A stretch of 64,000 bases of DNA from Chlamydiales bacterium (GCA_022601445.1 JAJACP010000001.1:282671-346670); one strand, 5' to 3'; counted from the stretch's first letter, positions 41,665-51,069 are shown. Notes: a model not told the origin generated them from the sequence alone. Numbers and translations: made by a program.

Positions 41665-42733
41665 ATGTACCCTGGATGCGATTACAGAAAAAGTAGAGGC
41701 TAAAGAGCGTCTAACACCTGAAGAGGGCCTTTCCCTTCTTCACGCTACCGAACCAGATGAAATCGAACAGATCCGCGCTCTTGCTGATCGTGTTCGTAAA
41801 CGAACTGTTGGTGACGTTGTTCACTTTGCCTCCACTCTTTACATTCATCCCACTAACCTATGCGAGCTCAACTGCCCTATGTGCTCTTTCTACGCAAAAC
41901 CGGGTTGGGACAAGGCGTGGTTTTTAACGCCTGAGCAGATCGAAGCGAAAGTGCGCCAAAACTATGACAAAGGTTTGACAGAGGTTCATGTGGTAGGAGG
42001 TCTATGGCGCGACTGCAACTTAGATTATTACCAAGAGATGTTCACGCGCATCAAAGCGATCGATCCTGATCTGCACATTAAAGCCCTCACCCCTGTTGAG
42101 TATGATTTTCTTGCCAAACTACATGATATCCCCATTGATGAGGTATTTCGTCGGATGATGAGTTGGGGGCTCGGCTCGTTACCCGGCGGAGGGGCTGAAA
42201 TTTTGGTCGAGGAGATTCGGAAAAAAGTAGCGCCGGGGAAAATCACGTCTGACGAATATCTAGAAATTCATGCTCTTGCACATCGACTTGGACTGCGTTC
42301 CAATATCACCATGCTCTTTGGGCATATTGAATCGTATGAAGACATCCTCTCTCATTTGGTGCAAGTGCGGGACTTCCAAGACCAAACAGGCGGTTTTCGG
42401 GCCTTTATTCCCTTAAAATTTGGACTAGAAAACAACGCGCTTGGAAAACGGAAAAAGCAGATCAAAGAGAAAAATGTTTCGCTCGTGTACGCCGTTTCGC
42501 GTTTAATGCTCGATAATGTCCAACACTTGAAAGTGCTTTGGAACTACGTAGGCGTACAAGAAGCTCTTGAGCTACTCCGCTGGGGCGGAAATGACCTCTC
42601 CTCTACCAACACCGACGAGAAGATCATCGCAATGGCCGGCGGCGCGCGCATCCTCATGGACAAAGAGACGATGACTTCCTTAATCAAAGGAGTCGGGCGC
42701 ACCCCTCGTCTTACTCATACGGGGGCAATGTAA
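41648..42733 (+). CDS. mqnE: Aminofutalosine synthase (radical SAM), menaquinone pathway
   Basis: MqnE joins the MqnA product to SAM to make aminofutalosine. The 361-residue product, read from ATG 41648, has the radical-SAM cluster C-x3-C-x2-C in 'NLCELNCPMCSFYAKPG' and the family blocks 'VHVVGGLWRD', 'MSWGLGSLPGGGAEILVEE' and 'RSNITMLFGHIESYEDI'. The glycine-rich SLPGGGAEI separates MqnE/MqnC-like enzymes from other radical-SAM proteins; the adjacent MqnA favours MqnE, though MqnC is similar. The start overlaps nqrM by 17 bases and the stop overlaps mqnA (TAATG). Confidence 0.9.
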   Translation: MSVTSECTLDAITEKVEAKERLTPEEGLSLLHATEPDEIEQIRALADRVRKRTVGDVVHFASTLYIHPTNLCELNCPMCSFYAKPGWDKAWFLTPEQIEAKVRQNYDKGLTEVHVVGGLWRDCNLDYYQEMFTRIKAIDPDLHIKALTPVEYDFLAKLHDIPIDEVFRRMMSWGLGSLPGGGAEILVEEIRKKVAPGKITSDEYLEIHALAHRLGLRSNITMLFGHIESYEDILSHLVQVRDFQDQTGGFRAFIPLKFGLENNALGKRKKQIKEKNVSLVYAVSRLMLDNVQHLKVLWNYVGVQEALELLRWGGNDLSSTNTDEKIIAMAGGARILMDKETMTSLIKGVGRTPRLTHTGAM

Positions 42734-43482
42734 TGACACACATCGGCATGGTTGAATACATCAACGCCCTTCCCTTTCACCTTCCTTTTCGACTTGGAGA
42801 GATCAAGACAGAGGCCTCGATTACCTATGGGATTCCGAGCGCTGTGAATGCACAGCTTCGTGCGGGAAAGCTTGATATGGCCTTAACCAGCTGCGCCGAA
42901 TACTTTGATGGCCCTTACCAACTGCTTCCCGGTTTTTGCATCGGCGCGTGTAAAGAGATCTTAAGCGTCAACCTCTATACACGACTCCCAAAGCTTGACG
43001 GGGCTACGATTGCCGTGACTCATCACAGTGCCACCTCCATTGCCCTTCTAAAAGTGCTCTGCCACCACTTTTGGAAAGTGGAGCCCACCTTTATTCCCCT
43101 TGAGCGTGAAAAACCCTTAACTCACTACGATGCCTTCCTTTTGATTGGAGATGAGGCTCTCGAGCAACTGACGATTCCTGGGTACCAAACCATTGATCTA
43201 GCAAGCGCTTGGTATGAGGCGACTCAACTTCCCTTTGTCTTTGCCGTCTTTGCGCAAAGGGGGGGAGCCCACGACCACTCAGGAGAACTCGAAGCGTCCC
43301 TTCAGTGGAGTGAAGCAAATCGGGGGCGCCTGATCCATGAGGCTCACCTACAAAGTGGTCTTGCTCCTGAATTAATCGATCGCTACTACACACTGTGCCG
43401 CTACCGTTTGGAAGACAAAGAGCGGGAGGGCCTGAATCTATTTCAACAGCTGAGAGAACATGTATCAAAAGTCTGCGCCTGA
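42733..43482 (+). CDS. mqnA: Chorismate dehydratase MqnA
   Basis: MqnA converts chorismate to 3-[(1-carboxyvinyl)oxy]benzoate, the first step of the futalosine route to menaquinone. The 249-residue periplasmic-binding-protein fold shows the typical 'GMVEYINALPFHLPF' start, 'GIPSAVNAQLRAGKLDMALT', 'SVNLYTRLPKLDGATIAVT' and 'HYDAFLLIGDEAL'. Overlaps with mqnE and menG show one tight operon. Confidence 0.93.
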   Translation: MTHIGMVEYINALPFHLPFRLGEIKTEASITYGIPSAVNAQLRAGKLDMALTSCAEYFDGPYQLLPGFCIGACKEILSVNLYTRLPKLDGATIAVTHHSATSIALLKVLCHHFWKVEPTFIPLEREKPLTHYDAFLLIGDEALEQLTIPGYQTIDLASAWYEATQLPFVFAVFAQRGGAHDHSGELEASLQWSEANRGRLIHEAHLQSGLAPELIDRYYTLCRYRLEDKEREGLNLFQQLREHVSKVCA

Positions 43483-44212
43483 ATCCATCCAGGCGCTATT
43501 TGCCAGCATCGCTGAAAACTATGACAAGGCTAACACCACCTTCTCCTTTGGCTTGCACAAAAAGTGGAATCGAAAGCTGATTCAAGCAGTTGGTAAGCCC
43601 CGTACTCTCCTCGATTTATGTGCTGGCACCGGTGAAATTGGATTTGGCTATTTAGCCCAAAATCCACATGCTGAGGCCATCTTGTTAGATTTTTGCCCCG
43701 AGATGCTAGCAGTTGCCAAGCAGAAAGGATCCGCATTTGACGGACGGTATACCTTGATTGAAGGAGATGCACAAAAACTCCCCTTTGAAGATCAATCTGT
43801 AGACGGAGTCACCATCTCTTATGGAATCCGGAATGTCCGTGAACCCATGCGCTGCTTCCAAGAGGTCGCACGTGTGCTCCGTCCTCAAAGCCGTTTTGCA
43901 ATTCTTGAACTCACTCGACCCCGCTCCCCTTTGCTTCGCGCCTCACATCGGATCTATCTAAAATGGATTTTACCCCTTTTGGGCAAGATTGCAGCTAAAA
44001 ATGGAGAGGCATACCGTTATCTCTCCAACAGTATTGAGGGATTTACCTCGCCGCATGAGCTCGAAAATATGTTAAAAAAAGTGGGACTTAAACCGGTAAA
44101 AAGAATTTCTTTGATGGGAGGGCTGTCCACTATATTGGTCGCTGAGACTGCGCCTGCGCCACAATCGCATCATATTGACGACTTTTCCGGCACGACTCAA
44201 GCATCCATTTGA
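43460..44212 (+). CDS. menG: Demethylmenaquinone methyltransferase
   Basis: MenG (UbiE family) does the last step of menaquinone synthesis, C-methylation with SAM. The 250-residue product shows 'FASIAENYDKANTTFSFGLH', SAM motif 'LLDLCAGTGEIGFGY', 'GDAQKLPFEDQSVDGVTISY' and 'GIRNV'. Its tail is about 15-20 residues longer than usual and its last 83 bases overlap the 3' end of the convergent Inc-like gene. Confidence 0.94.
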   Translation: MYQKSAPESIQALFASIAENYDKANTTFSFGLHKKWNRKLIQAVGKPRTLLDLCAGTGEIGFGYLAQNPHAEAILLDFCPEMLAVAKQKGSAFDGRYTLIEGDAQKLPFEDQSVDGVTISYGIRNVREPMRCFQEVARVLRPQSRFAILELTRPRSPLLRASHRIYLKWILPLLGKIAAKNGEAYRYLSNSIEGFTSPHELENMLKKVGLKPVKRISLMGGLSTILVAETAPAPQSHHIDDFSGTTQASI

Positions 44213-44498
44213 CCGACAACAGCGTCAACAATCCTCCCGCAATCCCTACACCCATCAGAGAGACATAATAGGGAGCCAGTTGCATGGTCCATCCCAAAGC
44301 CTGGTAGGTAGGCAGCACCATGGCAATGGCAAAGGCAATGAGAGCCACGCCCACAACGGTGGCGCAAGCATTGAAGATATAATCGAGATTTCTCACTCTA
44401 CGATCATCCAGAAGCCCAAAAACACGATCGCCCATGTCTGCTTCACGATGCGTACTCTCTATTACACTCTGAGGAGGCTGAGAACAACAACTAAACAT
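44130..44498 (-). CDS. Inc-like two-helix membrane protein
   Basis: A 122-residue product read from ATG 44498 (MFSCCSQPPQ). After a polar N-terminus of about 40 residues there are two long hydrophobic segments separated by a short loop (about 42-65 and 76-97), then a basic C-terminus: the bilobed Inc layout. No family recognised. It is divergent from a second membrane protein gene at 44574, with an 11-bp inverted repeat in the shared promoter region, and overlaps menG at the 3' end. Confidence 0.55.
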   Translation of the reverse strand: MFSCCSQPPQSVIESTHREADMGDRVFGLLDDRRVRNLDYIFNACATVVGVALIAFAIAMVLPTYQALGWTMQLAPYYVSLMGVGIAGGLLTLLSVKWMLESCRKSRQYDAIVAQAQSQRPI

Positions 44499-44526
44499 GA
44501 GCACATTCTAACAACTAATTGTTAAA

Positions 44527-44566
44527 AAAAGATTAAGATTGAACCTTAATCTTTTCTTGATATAAT
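44527..44566. promoter_or_regulatory. Divergent promoter region with inverted repeat; strong promoter for the gene at 44574
   Basis: AAAAGATTAAG (44527-44537) and CTTAATCTTTT (44545-44555) are perfect inverted copies. On the plus strand TTGAAC (44539-44544) lies in the loop and TATAAT (44561-44566, preceded by TGA, an extended -10) follows after 16 bases. The repeat could be an operator for both genes or, as RNA, a bidirectional terminator. Confidence 0.55.
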
Positions 44567-44573
44567 AAATGCC

Positions 44574-45509
44574 ATGACAACGCAAATAGCTGGTTATTAT
44601 ACCCGAAATGGGATTTTGTACCGAAACAATGAGACCGAAGACAACCAAGATGCGGTTCGCAGAGCAACCGCGTGTACGTGCGCTCTCATTGCCAAAAACG
44701 CACCAGCCAGACAGGCCACTTATTCGTGGGCAGCGGCTAATAACCGCACTTTCTACCCTATTCTCTCTGATACTATTGCAAATCCTTGGTTCTGGGTATT
44801 AGCCATGCCTAGGCATTCTCCCCGCTATCACGGCTATCCAAATAGTGGCTGCAGCTCTTGTAGTGCACCAGGAGATGGAGAGGGATGCGCTGCAGTGGCT
44901 TTGATCATAGCCATCATCGCGCTTGCTTCTCTGTGTATTGTAGCTACTGGTTTCACGATCTACCAAGGGGTTGAAGCAGAGAAGGAGAGACGCTTACTTC
45001 GTGAGATTGAGGCCTGTGGAAGGGTGATTCAAGGGGATGAGCTCCAGACAACGCTCCGAAACTTGGCTTCCTATCAAAGAGAGGAGTGGATCAGTCAATC
45101 GAGTGCCACTTTCTTTTCTGCCACTGTTGCTGCTGGGTTGGGCTGTCTCACTGTTTCAGCTGCCTTTGCCCTCTACGGTATTTTGAACGCGACTCCCATT
45201 TCAGCATACGCAACCATCTTTGCCGTCGCAGGAGGATCTGTAACAAGTGTTGGTCTTGCAGGACACCTCGTCCGCTACCTCGTTGCGCGCCAGCGGCAGG
45301 AGCACAAAATTGCGCTGCTCAAGAACGTCTATTTACAGCTTGAAAGGCAAGACCTGCCCCACCCCTATAAGCTTTTAGATGAGCTCGAAGGAGAGGGAAT
45401 CGCCCTTGTCATCAATGGTAAAACGTTTCTAAAGAATGCCCATGGTGAATACTCCACCTCCACCTCTTTGGGCCATCACACTCGCTATACTGTTGAAGAG
45501 CGCGCCTAG
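44574..45509 (+). CDS. Inc-like membrane protein with three hydrophobic segments
   Basis: A 311-residue protein of no known family. Hydrophobic segments are at about 106-129, 180-204 and 211-236; the last two are close together like an Inc hairpin. A Cys/Gly/Ser-rich stretch (GCSSCSAPGDGEGC) precedes the first. The C-terminus is polar. A perfect extended -10 (TGATATAAT) ends seven bases before the ATG, and no ribosome site is present, so the predicted transcript starts at or next to the start codon. Its 3' end overlaps the convergent corA by four bases. Confidence 0.6.
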   Translation: MTTQIAGYYTRNGILYRNNETEDNQDAVRRATACTCALIAKNAPARQATYSWAAANNRTFYPILSDTIANPWFWVLAMPRHSPRYHGYPNSGCSSCSAPGDGEGCAAVALIIAIIALASLCIVATGFTIYQGVEAEKERRLLREIEACGRVIQGDELQTTLRNLASYQREEWISQSSATFFSATVAAGLGCLTVSAAFALYGILNATPISAYATIFAVAGGSVTSVGLAGHLVRYLVARQRQEHKIALLKNVYLQLERQDLPHPYKLLDELEGEGIALVINGKTFLKNAHGEYSTSTSLGHHTRYTVEERA

Positions 45510-46471
45510 AGCCACCCCTTCCGCTTGCAGAAAAAGTAAGGAATCGTCGCTGTGACGACCATCAACAAGATGGCCAAGGGATAGCCAAATCCCCAGTGAA
45601 GCTCGGGAATGATGTCAAAGTTCATGCCGTAAATACTGGCAATCAGAGTAGGCGGAAGAAAAACTACGGCTGCCACAGACAAAATCTTGACGATGTTATT
45701 TTGCTCAATGTTGATAAAGCCTAAAGTGGCATCTAGCAAAAAGTTGATTTTATTAAACAAAAAATTCACATGGTCAGAAACAGACGAGACATCACGCTGG
45801 AGAGTCCGAAGACGCAGAGCGATTTTAGGCTCTTCAACGTGATGGCTAAAAAAAATCAAAAGACGGCTAATTCCCTCTAAGCTCTCACGTGTTTTGGTGC
45901 TGAGGTCCCCCTTTTTTCCAATGTGAGTTAAAACCTCTTTTAGCTCACGCTGATTGTGTACACCCTCTTCTTTAGATTTGAAAATCTCCGTTGAAATGGC
46001 ATCAATTTCCGCCCCAATCATCTCTAAAATGTCGGCAATACGATCAACAATAGCTTCTAAAATATTGAGACACACCTGCTCGGCTCTCACTTGTCCTCTG
46101 TAGTTTCTTTCTAGTTTGCGTGCAAAAATCTGAAACGGCCTAGGGTTAGCATAGCGAAGCGTAATTAATCTCTTCTCATTCAATATAAACGTGATAGGCG
46201 ACAAAAAAGGATGCTTGCCCTCCGCTTTACTGAGTACGTTTACCGTCATATACAGTAAATCGTTTTCAACAAAGAGTCGACTAGAGGCTTCGATTTCTTT
46301 CATATCAGCGCGAGAGGGAACATGCAGCTGAAAAGCCTCTTCAATCGTGTGAACCTCATGTGGGTCTGGATCAAACAAATCGTACCAAAACCCTTCCTGA
46401 TCAATGCTGGAGTCGTTTTGGTAAGCCAAAACAGTGCGGTCTTTAGCATACTGTAACATGCTTTCCAGCAT
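45506..46471 (-). CDS. corA: CorA-type magnesium/cobalt transporter
   Basis: CorA forms pentameric Mg2+ channels in the inner membrane. The 321-residue product has the large cytoplasmic domain and two C-terminal helices with the signature GMN in 'LIASIYGMNFDIIPELHWGF', ending in basic residues (FFCKRKGWL). ATG 46471 is preferred over TTG 46477. Length is normal. It stands alone, convergent with the Inc-like gene. Confidence 0.95.
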   Translation of the reverse strand: MLESMLQYAKDRTVLAYQNDSSIDQEGFWYDLFDPDPHEVHTIEEAFQLHVPSRADMKEIEASSRLFVENDLLYMTVNVLSKAEGKHPFLSPITFILNEKRLITLRYANPRPFQIFARKLERNYRGQVRAEQVCLNILEAIVDRIADILEMIGAEIDAISTEIFKSKEEGVHNQRELKEVLTHIGKKGDLSTKTRESLEGISRLLIFFSHHVEEPKIALRLRTLQRDVSSVSDHVNFLFNKINFLLDATLGFINIEQNNIVKILSVAAVVFLPPTLIASIYGMNFDIIPELHWGFGYPLAILLMVVTATIPYFFCKRKGWL

Positions 46472-46527
46472 ACTCAATCTAGAGAATCTCTTCCACTTAT
46501 TCTATTTGGAGGATATAGTGGAGTCCA

Positions 46528-47109
46528 ATGCAACTTATTTTAGGCTCTCAATCTCCTAGACGGCAGGAAATTCTCAGCTTTTTTGCCTGTCCCTTCACCC
46601 AAGTCTCCCCCCCATTTGACGAGGCTCTGATTCCGTTTGAAAACGACCCCACCGCCTATACCCAGACCCTCTCAAGGGGAAAAGCCCTCTCGCTTGTTGA
46701 GCGTTATCCCAACGCCATTATTTTGACCGCCGATACGTGCGTGTGGAAAGAGGGTAAATTGTTTGAAAAACCAGCCGATGACAAAGAGGCGCTAGAGATG
46801 CTCCACGCATTGAATGGAGCGCGGCATACCGTCTACACTGCTGTCACAGCTAAACTCGGAGAAAAAGAAGAGACTCTTTGCCAACAAACGCACATTCAAT
46901 TTCACCACCTCTCCACTGACCAACTCGAGCTCTATCATCGCGCCTTTACTGGAACAGATATGGCAGGTGGTTATGGCATCCAAAAGAGTGGAAGCGTCAT
47001 CGTTAAGTGGATGGAAGGGTGCTTTTATAATGTAATGGGGCTTCCCATCACAGCCACCTGTGAAGTCCTAAGCGCCATGGGGATGGATTTATGGCATTAC
47101 CTCGCTTAA
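46528..47109 (+). CDS. maf: Maf-like nucleotide pyrophosphatase
   Basis: Maf proteins hydrolyse non-canonical or modified nucleoside triphosphates (dTTP/UTP type or m7GTP type). The 193-residue product has the start motif 'LILGSQSPRRQEIL', 'LTADTCVW' with the catalytic Asp region, and 'DMAGGYGIQ' near the end. The Q of 'GSQSPRR' replaces the usual 'SASPRR'. Its last 19 bases overlap the next gene. maf followed by two conserved proteins is the order recalled for C. trachomatis CT349-CT351. Confidence 0.94.
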   Translation: MQLILGSQSPRRQEILSFFACPFTQVSPPFDEALIPFENDPTAYTQTLSRGKALSLVERYPNAIILTADTCVWKEGKLFEKPADDKEALEMLHALNGARHTVYTAVTAKLGEKEETLCQQTHIQFHHLSTDQLELYHRAFTGTDMAGGYGIQKSGSVIVKWMEGCFYNVMGLPITATCEVLSAMGMDLWHYLA

Positions 47110-48752
47110 TCGCAACAATTTGTCTTTTATCGACTTCTCTTTTTGCTGCTTTTCCTATGGAAGTGGGAGGTCAAGTGCGCTTTTTGCTCCACAAGGGTGA
47201 AGTAAAACAAGCTTTTGACACCTATGCCACCTATGCCAAGGAGCATCAAGAGCACGATTTTGCTCTTTTGCAACAAGCGGGCATCCAGCTGTTGGAACGA
47301 GGTATTGCTAGTGACGAGGTTGAAACACAGCTCATGTGCATGTTTGGAGCGGGTGTGGCCAACTCACCTACACTTCTTCCTGTTCTTGAAAAAGGAGTGC
47401 AGACCAAAGATCAACGGATCCAACTCATTGCCCTGAATTACTTGAGTCGCCAGAGAGATGAGCAAGCCGATCAGCTTATTTTAGAGGCGCTCTCGTCTCC
47501 TTTTCTTCTCACCAGACTAGAAGGATGCTACCAGCTTGCCCAAAGAAATCATCCAGATGTTCTCACTCATCTTCAGTCACTTGTAGTTAAAGTACCCGAT
47601 CTTGTACGTGCTCTTTTCCCCCAGATTGTCGTCCTGCTAGATGGAAAAAGTGCACACAACTATTTACGACAACTCTTAACTGATACAGACATTCATGTGC
47701 GTACCGAAGCCATTCTTGCCATTGCCAAACAGGGACGCGATGATTTTCTTCCCCAAATCAGAACTTTGGCTACACAAGTGCACCATGCGCAGCAAGAGTG
47801 CTGCGCGCTGGCCCTTGGCGAGCTTAAAGACACGATGTCCGTGCCTCGTCTTCAAGAGCTGGCAAAAAGCCCCCGCCCAGAAGTGAGACTGGCGGCGGCC
47901 ATTGCGCTTTACGAGCTTGGTGATGAAGACTCTCTTTCTCTGATCCAAACCAGCGCTGAGTCTGGAGATCTTTTTGCCATCAGCGCTCTTGGCAAATTGC
48001 GTGAGGGAAAAGAGAGTTTACGCCGCCTGAGCCGTCACACCAACCGGGATGTGCGCCTCAACGCAACGCTCGCCCTTCTTCAACAAGGAGAGGTGGGACC
48101 CATTGAAGAGATTTTGCTTCCAGGTAAGAGCGATCTGGGCTTTATGCAAGCCGCTTCTCCAGGACACTGTCTAAAAGCATGGAAAACCATTCCTTCTCAC
48201 CACCACCACAAAAAAGGGTACCAAGGGCTTGTTCAACAGACAATGGCATTGCGAGAAAAGGTGTTAACAGAATGTATCGAGCTTCCAGAGGAGACTTTTT
48301 TAAAGATTGCGCGCACCCTCATGAAGGAAAAGCAGACCGAATTGATGCCCCTTTTGGTCACACTGTTAGAGAACAAGAGAAGTGAGGCCGCACTGACCCT
48401 TCTCAAAGAGGGGTACCAAAAAGCAGGCGAACCCCTGATCCGCAACTACTGTACCCTTGCCCTCTACCGCCTCCGTGAAGAGGGACCTTACGAGGAGAAG
48501 CTCATCCACTGGGCCCGAGACGCAGCCGATCTCGAGATGATTCAATTCAAAGAAGAGGACAAGGCGCACTCTCTTTCCAATCGGCACGAACTCACTCCTG
48601 AGGAGACCTCCCGCTTTTTAATCGAAACCTTTGAAACCTTAGCTCAAGCGCAAAATCAGGCAGGCGTGGAAACATTAGTCCACGCAATAGCTTACGGAAA
48701 TGAGAAAAACAGGTATGCTCTTGCGGGACTGTTGATCAGAACAACTGAATAA
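47091..48752 (+). CDS. Exported HEAT-repeat protein
   Basis: The 553-residue product has an N-terminal signal-like segment (MALPRLIATICLLSTSLFAA) and then HEAT-like helical pairs through most of its length, clearest at 'VRTEAILAIAKQGRDDFLPQ', 'LQELAKSPRPEVRLAAAIAL' and 'RRLSRHTNRDVRLNATLALL'. HEAT repeats make elongated protein-binding scaffolds. It lies between maf and an LptD-like barrel gene with overlaps at both ends, so a role in envelope assembly is plausible but inferred. Confidence 0.82.
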   Translation: MALPRLIATICLLSTSLFAAFPMEVGGQVRFLLHKGEVKQAFDTYATYAKEHQEHDFALLQQAGIQLLERGIASDEVETQLMCMFGAGVANSPTLLPVLEKGVQTKDQRIQLIALNYLSRQRDEQADQLILEALSSPFLLTRLEGCYQLAQRNHPDVLTHLQSLVVKVPDLVRALFPQIVVLLDGKSAHNYLRQLLTDTDIHVRTEAILAIAKQGRDDFLPQIRTLATQVHHAQQECCALALGELKDTMSVPRLQELAKSPRPEVRLAAAIALYELGDEDSLSLIQTSAESGDLFAISALGKLREGKESLRRLSRHTNRDVRLNATLALLQQGEVGPIEEILLPGKSDLGFMQAASPGHCLKAWKTIPSHHHHKKGYQGLVQQTMALREKVLTECIELPEETFLKIARTLMKEKQTELMPLLVTLLENKRSEAALTLLKEGYQKAGEPLIRNYCTLALYRLREEGPYEEKLIHWARDAADLEMIQFKEEDKAHSLSNRHELTPEETSRFLIETFETLAQAQNQAGVETLVHAIAYGNEKNRYALAGLLIRTTE

Positions 48753-50908
48753 TGCGCTATTTACTTCTCCTGCTGCTCGCCACTCCCCTTATCGCTGATG
48801 AGATCTTCTCTGATCCGCCACGTATCTGGAAAACTGAGTGCTATCGGTGTCGTCCCCTCGAAGAGCCACTCCGTGAAATTGAAGAAAATGTAGTCGTCGA
48901 CCTTCGCAACCCCCTCTATGAAGGGGGGATTCTCTCCACTGATGAAGGGGGGATTCTCACCGCTCCTCACTTTCGGGTGCAGGCCCAAAAACTCGTCTAT
49001 ACCCGCAACCTGGATTGTGATCCTCCCGTATTTACCGTTCAGTGCGAAGACAATCTTCTAATCGACTACCGTCAGTGGACTTTGGTGGGCGACTATCTCT
49101 ACTACGACTTCATCACCCACACCGGTTTTTTGATCAATGGAAAGACCGCTCAGCCTCCATGGTATGTGGGAGGAGAGGAGATTCTTCTGCTCGATTCTGG
49201 AAATCTAACCGCACTAAACAGCTACTTAACAACCTCTGAGGGAGGGAAACCAGATATCGTCATCCGCTCGCCCACAATCACACTCACTCCCAACAAAGTG
49301 GTCACTGCTGACAACATCAACGTTTGGGCCTCCAAGCTCCCTCTTTTCTGGTTTCCCAAAGTCAAACTGGACCTGGATAATCGTGGACGCTCTCCCTTCG
49401 CTGTCAAATTTGGTTGGGGAGGTTTTTTGGGCTCCCACCTCAGCCTTCTCTACCGTTTTCTATCGTGGGGAGATTTGAAAGCAGTGGCCCGGCTTGACGG
49501 CTTTTTTGGTCATGGTCTGGGTGGTGGAATCGAGACACGTTATAACCCAAAACATAGACCCACCGAGTTTTATACCCGCAGTTACTATGCTCATGACATC
49601 GCCATCGATGACCCCAACGACCGAGATCGCTATCGCTTGCAAGGAACGTTTTACGACTGTATAAATGGCATTAGCATCGATGGGATGTACGATTACGTCA
49701 GTGATGCAGAGATGGCTGCAGACTTCTATATTCAGGACTTTGACCTGCCAACAGCTGGTCGCACTCAAGTCGCCTTCCGAAAGCAAGAAACGTCTTGGAT
49801 CGCCAACCTCTTCTCCCGGGTGCGTGTCAACCAGTTTCAATCCGTAAACCAAGAGCTGCCTACCCTCGTCTTTAATCTTCATCCCTTTGAGATTCCCTAC
49901 ACCGGCATCCTCTTTGAAAATACCACCAGGGGCGGGTATCTCAACTATGTATTTAGCGAAGATATTAACCGTGATGACTTTCATGCTGGGCGCATTTTCA
50001 CCTACCCTCACTTCTACCGCCCGTTTTTCTTTGGTCCTTGCACAGTCACACCTGAAGCCGGTTTTATCGGCATTGCCTACACAAACAGCCCCGGTGGCGC
50101 CTCGGCTGGTCAGGCTATTGGGGAGCTGGGAGTGCGCTTTAACACCTCACTTTCGCGCTGTGGACCGAACTATAAACACGTTATTGAGCCTTATCTTCAC
50201 TACCGCTATCTCACCCAGCCACGCGTTGCAGACGACCACCACTTTATTTTCACCCTTGACGACGGCTATGACAGACTTAACCTCATGCGCTTTGGTGTGG
50301 CCAACAGCCTCTTTGTCAAAGCGCCTTGTGGCATTGCGCGTCCTCTTTGGATCGATTTATGGACCAACGCTTTCTTTAATGAGAAAACCATTCCTCAGGC
50401 TATTCCTAAGGCCTACCTCGATATCGAGTGGCAGCCCTATGAGCGTATATTTATCGGCATGGATACCGGTTGGAACTTTCGCGACAAGCTTGTGGACTAC
50501 TACAATGCACGCTTAGATTGGACTCTGAGCGCCCATCTTGCCTTTAGTCTCGAGTATCGACACCGGAGTCCATTTGACTGGCGTAAAGCTGATTTTTACA
50601 ATTTTATTCTCGAGACCGTACGAACTCAAGAAGAGCTCGAGAACTCTGTTTTATCCGATCGGCGCGACACCTTCTTATTTCGAACATTTATTCGCTTTAC
50701 TCCCGATTGGACCGGGAAATTTGATATGCGCCACGGTTGGAATCGGGAGAGGCAAGATCCCTACTTAGAATTTCAGGCTGAGCTAGGAACGGTTTTGTAC
50801 AAGCACTGGCATTTTAAATTCATTTATGAGAAGCGGGAGGCCGACGACAACCGGTTTTCTGTCTCTCTCAAGCTCGAGCCGGGCCCACCTCCCAAGAAGA
50901 GATGCTAG
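48752..50908 (+). CDS. LptD-like outer-membrane assembly protein
   Basis: The 718-residue product has a signal peptide (MRYLLLLLLATPLIADEIF) and resembles LptD/OstA: an N-terminal OstA-like beta domain (about 40-180; 'GGILTAPHFRVQAQKLVYTR', 'GDYLYYDFITHTGFLINGKT', 'TLTPNKVVTADNINVW'), then a barrel from about 190 ('LPLFWFPKVKLDLDNRGRSP' is an LptD-type transition) to the end. LptD inserts lipopolysaccharide in the outer leaflet. The extreme C-terminus ends in KKRC, not a Phe. Near residues 55-70 a 24-nt tandem repeat encodes EGGILSTD/EGGILTAP. Confidence 0.8.
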   Translation: MRYLLLLLLATPLIADEIFSDPPRIWKTECYRCRPLEEPLREIEENVVVDLRNPLYEGGILSTDEGGILTAPHFRVQAQKLVYTRNLDCDPPVFTVQCEDNLLIDYRQWTLVGDYLYYDFITHTGFLINGKTAQPPWYVGGEEILLLDSGNLTALNSYLTTSEGGKPDIVIRSPTITLTPNKVVTADNINVWASKLPLFWFPKVKLDLDNRGRSPFAVKFGWGGFLGSHLSLLYRFLSWGDLKAVARLDGFFGHGLGGGIETRYNPKHRPTEFYTRSYYAHDIAIDDPNDRDRYRLQGTFYDCINGISIDGMYDYVSDAEMAADFYIQDFDLPTAGRTQVAFRKQETSWIANLFSRVRVNQFQSVNQELPTLVFNLHPFEIPYTGILFENTTRGGYLNYVFSEDINRDDFHAGRIFTYPHFYRPFFFGPCTVTPEAGFIGIAYTNSPGGASAGQAIGELGVRFNTSLSRCGPNYKHVIEPYLHYRYLTQPRVADDHHFIFTLDDGYDRLNLMRFGVANSLFVKAPCGIARPLWIDLWTNAFFNEKTIPQAIPKAYLDIEWQPYERIFIGMDTGWNFRDKLVDYYNARLDWTLSAHLAFSLEYRHRSPFDWRKADFYNFILETVRTQEELENSVLSDRRDTFLFRTFIRFTPDWTGKFDMRHGWNRERQDPYLEFQAELGTVLYKHWHFKFIYEKREADDNRFSVSLKLEPGPPPKKRC

Positions 50909-51069
50909 CCCGAGTTTCTCACCAGCACTGGAACCGATTTTAGCAGACTATAGTCTCAAATACCGAAGAGCCTTCCGACAGAAGAGTTTGTATAACCCTT
51001 CCAAGGATGCCTCTGAAGACAGAAGATAATAAAAATGATCAAAGCGAAGGCTAGAACTTGCCCTAAAAA

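Noticed and set aside
44175..44525. A 116-codon plus-strand frame overlapping the Inc-like gene
   Set aside because: Antisense shadow; it lacks hydrophobic pattern, ribosome site and coding character.
49460..50562. Open frames of about 180-209 codons on both strands within the LptD-like gene
   Set aside because: Frame shadows of a clear barrel gene with signal peptide and conserved OstA domain.
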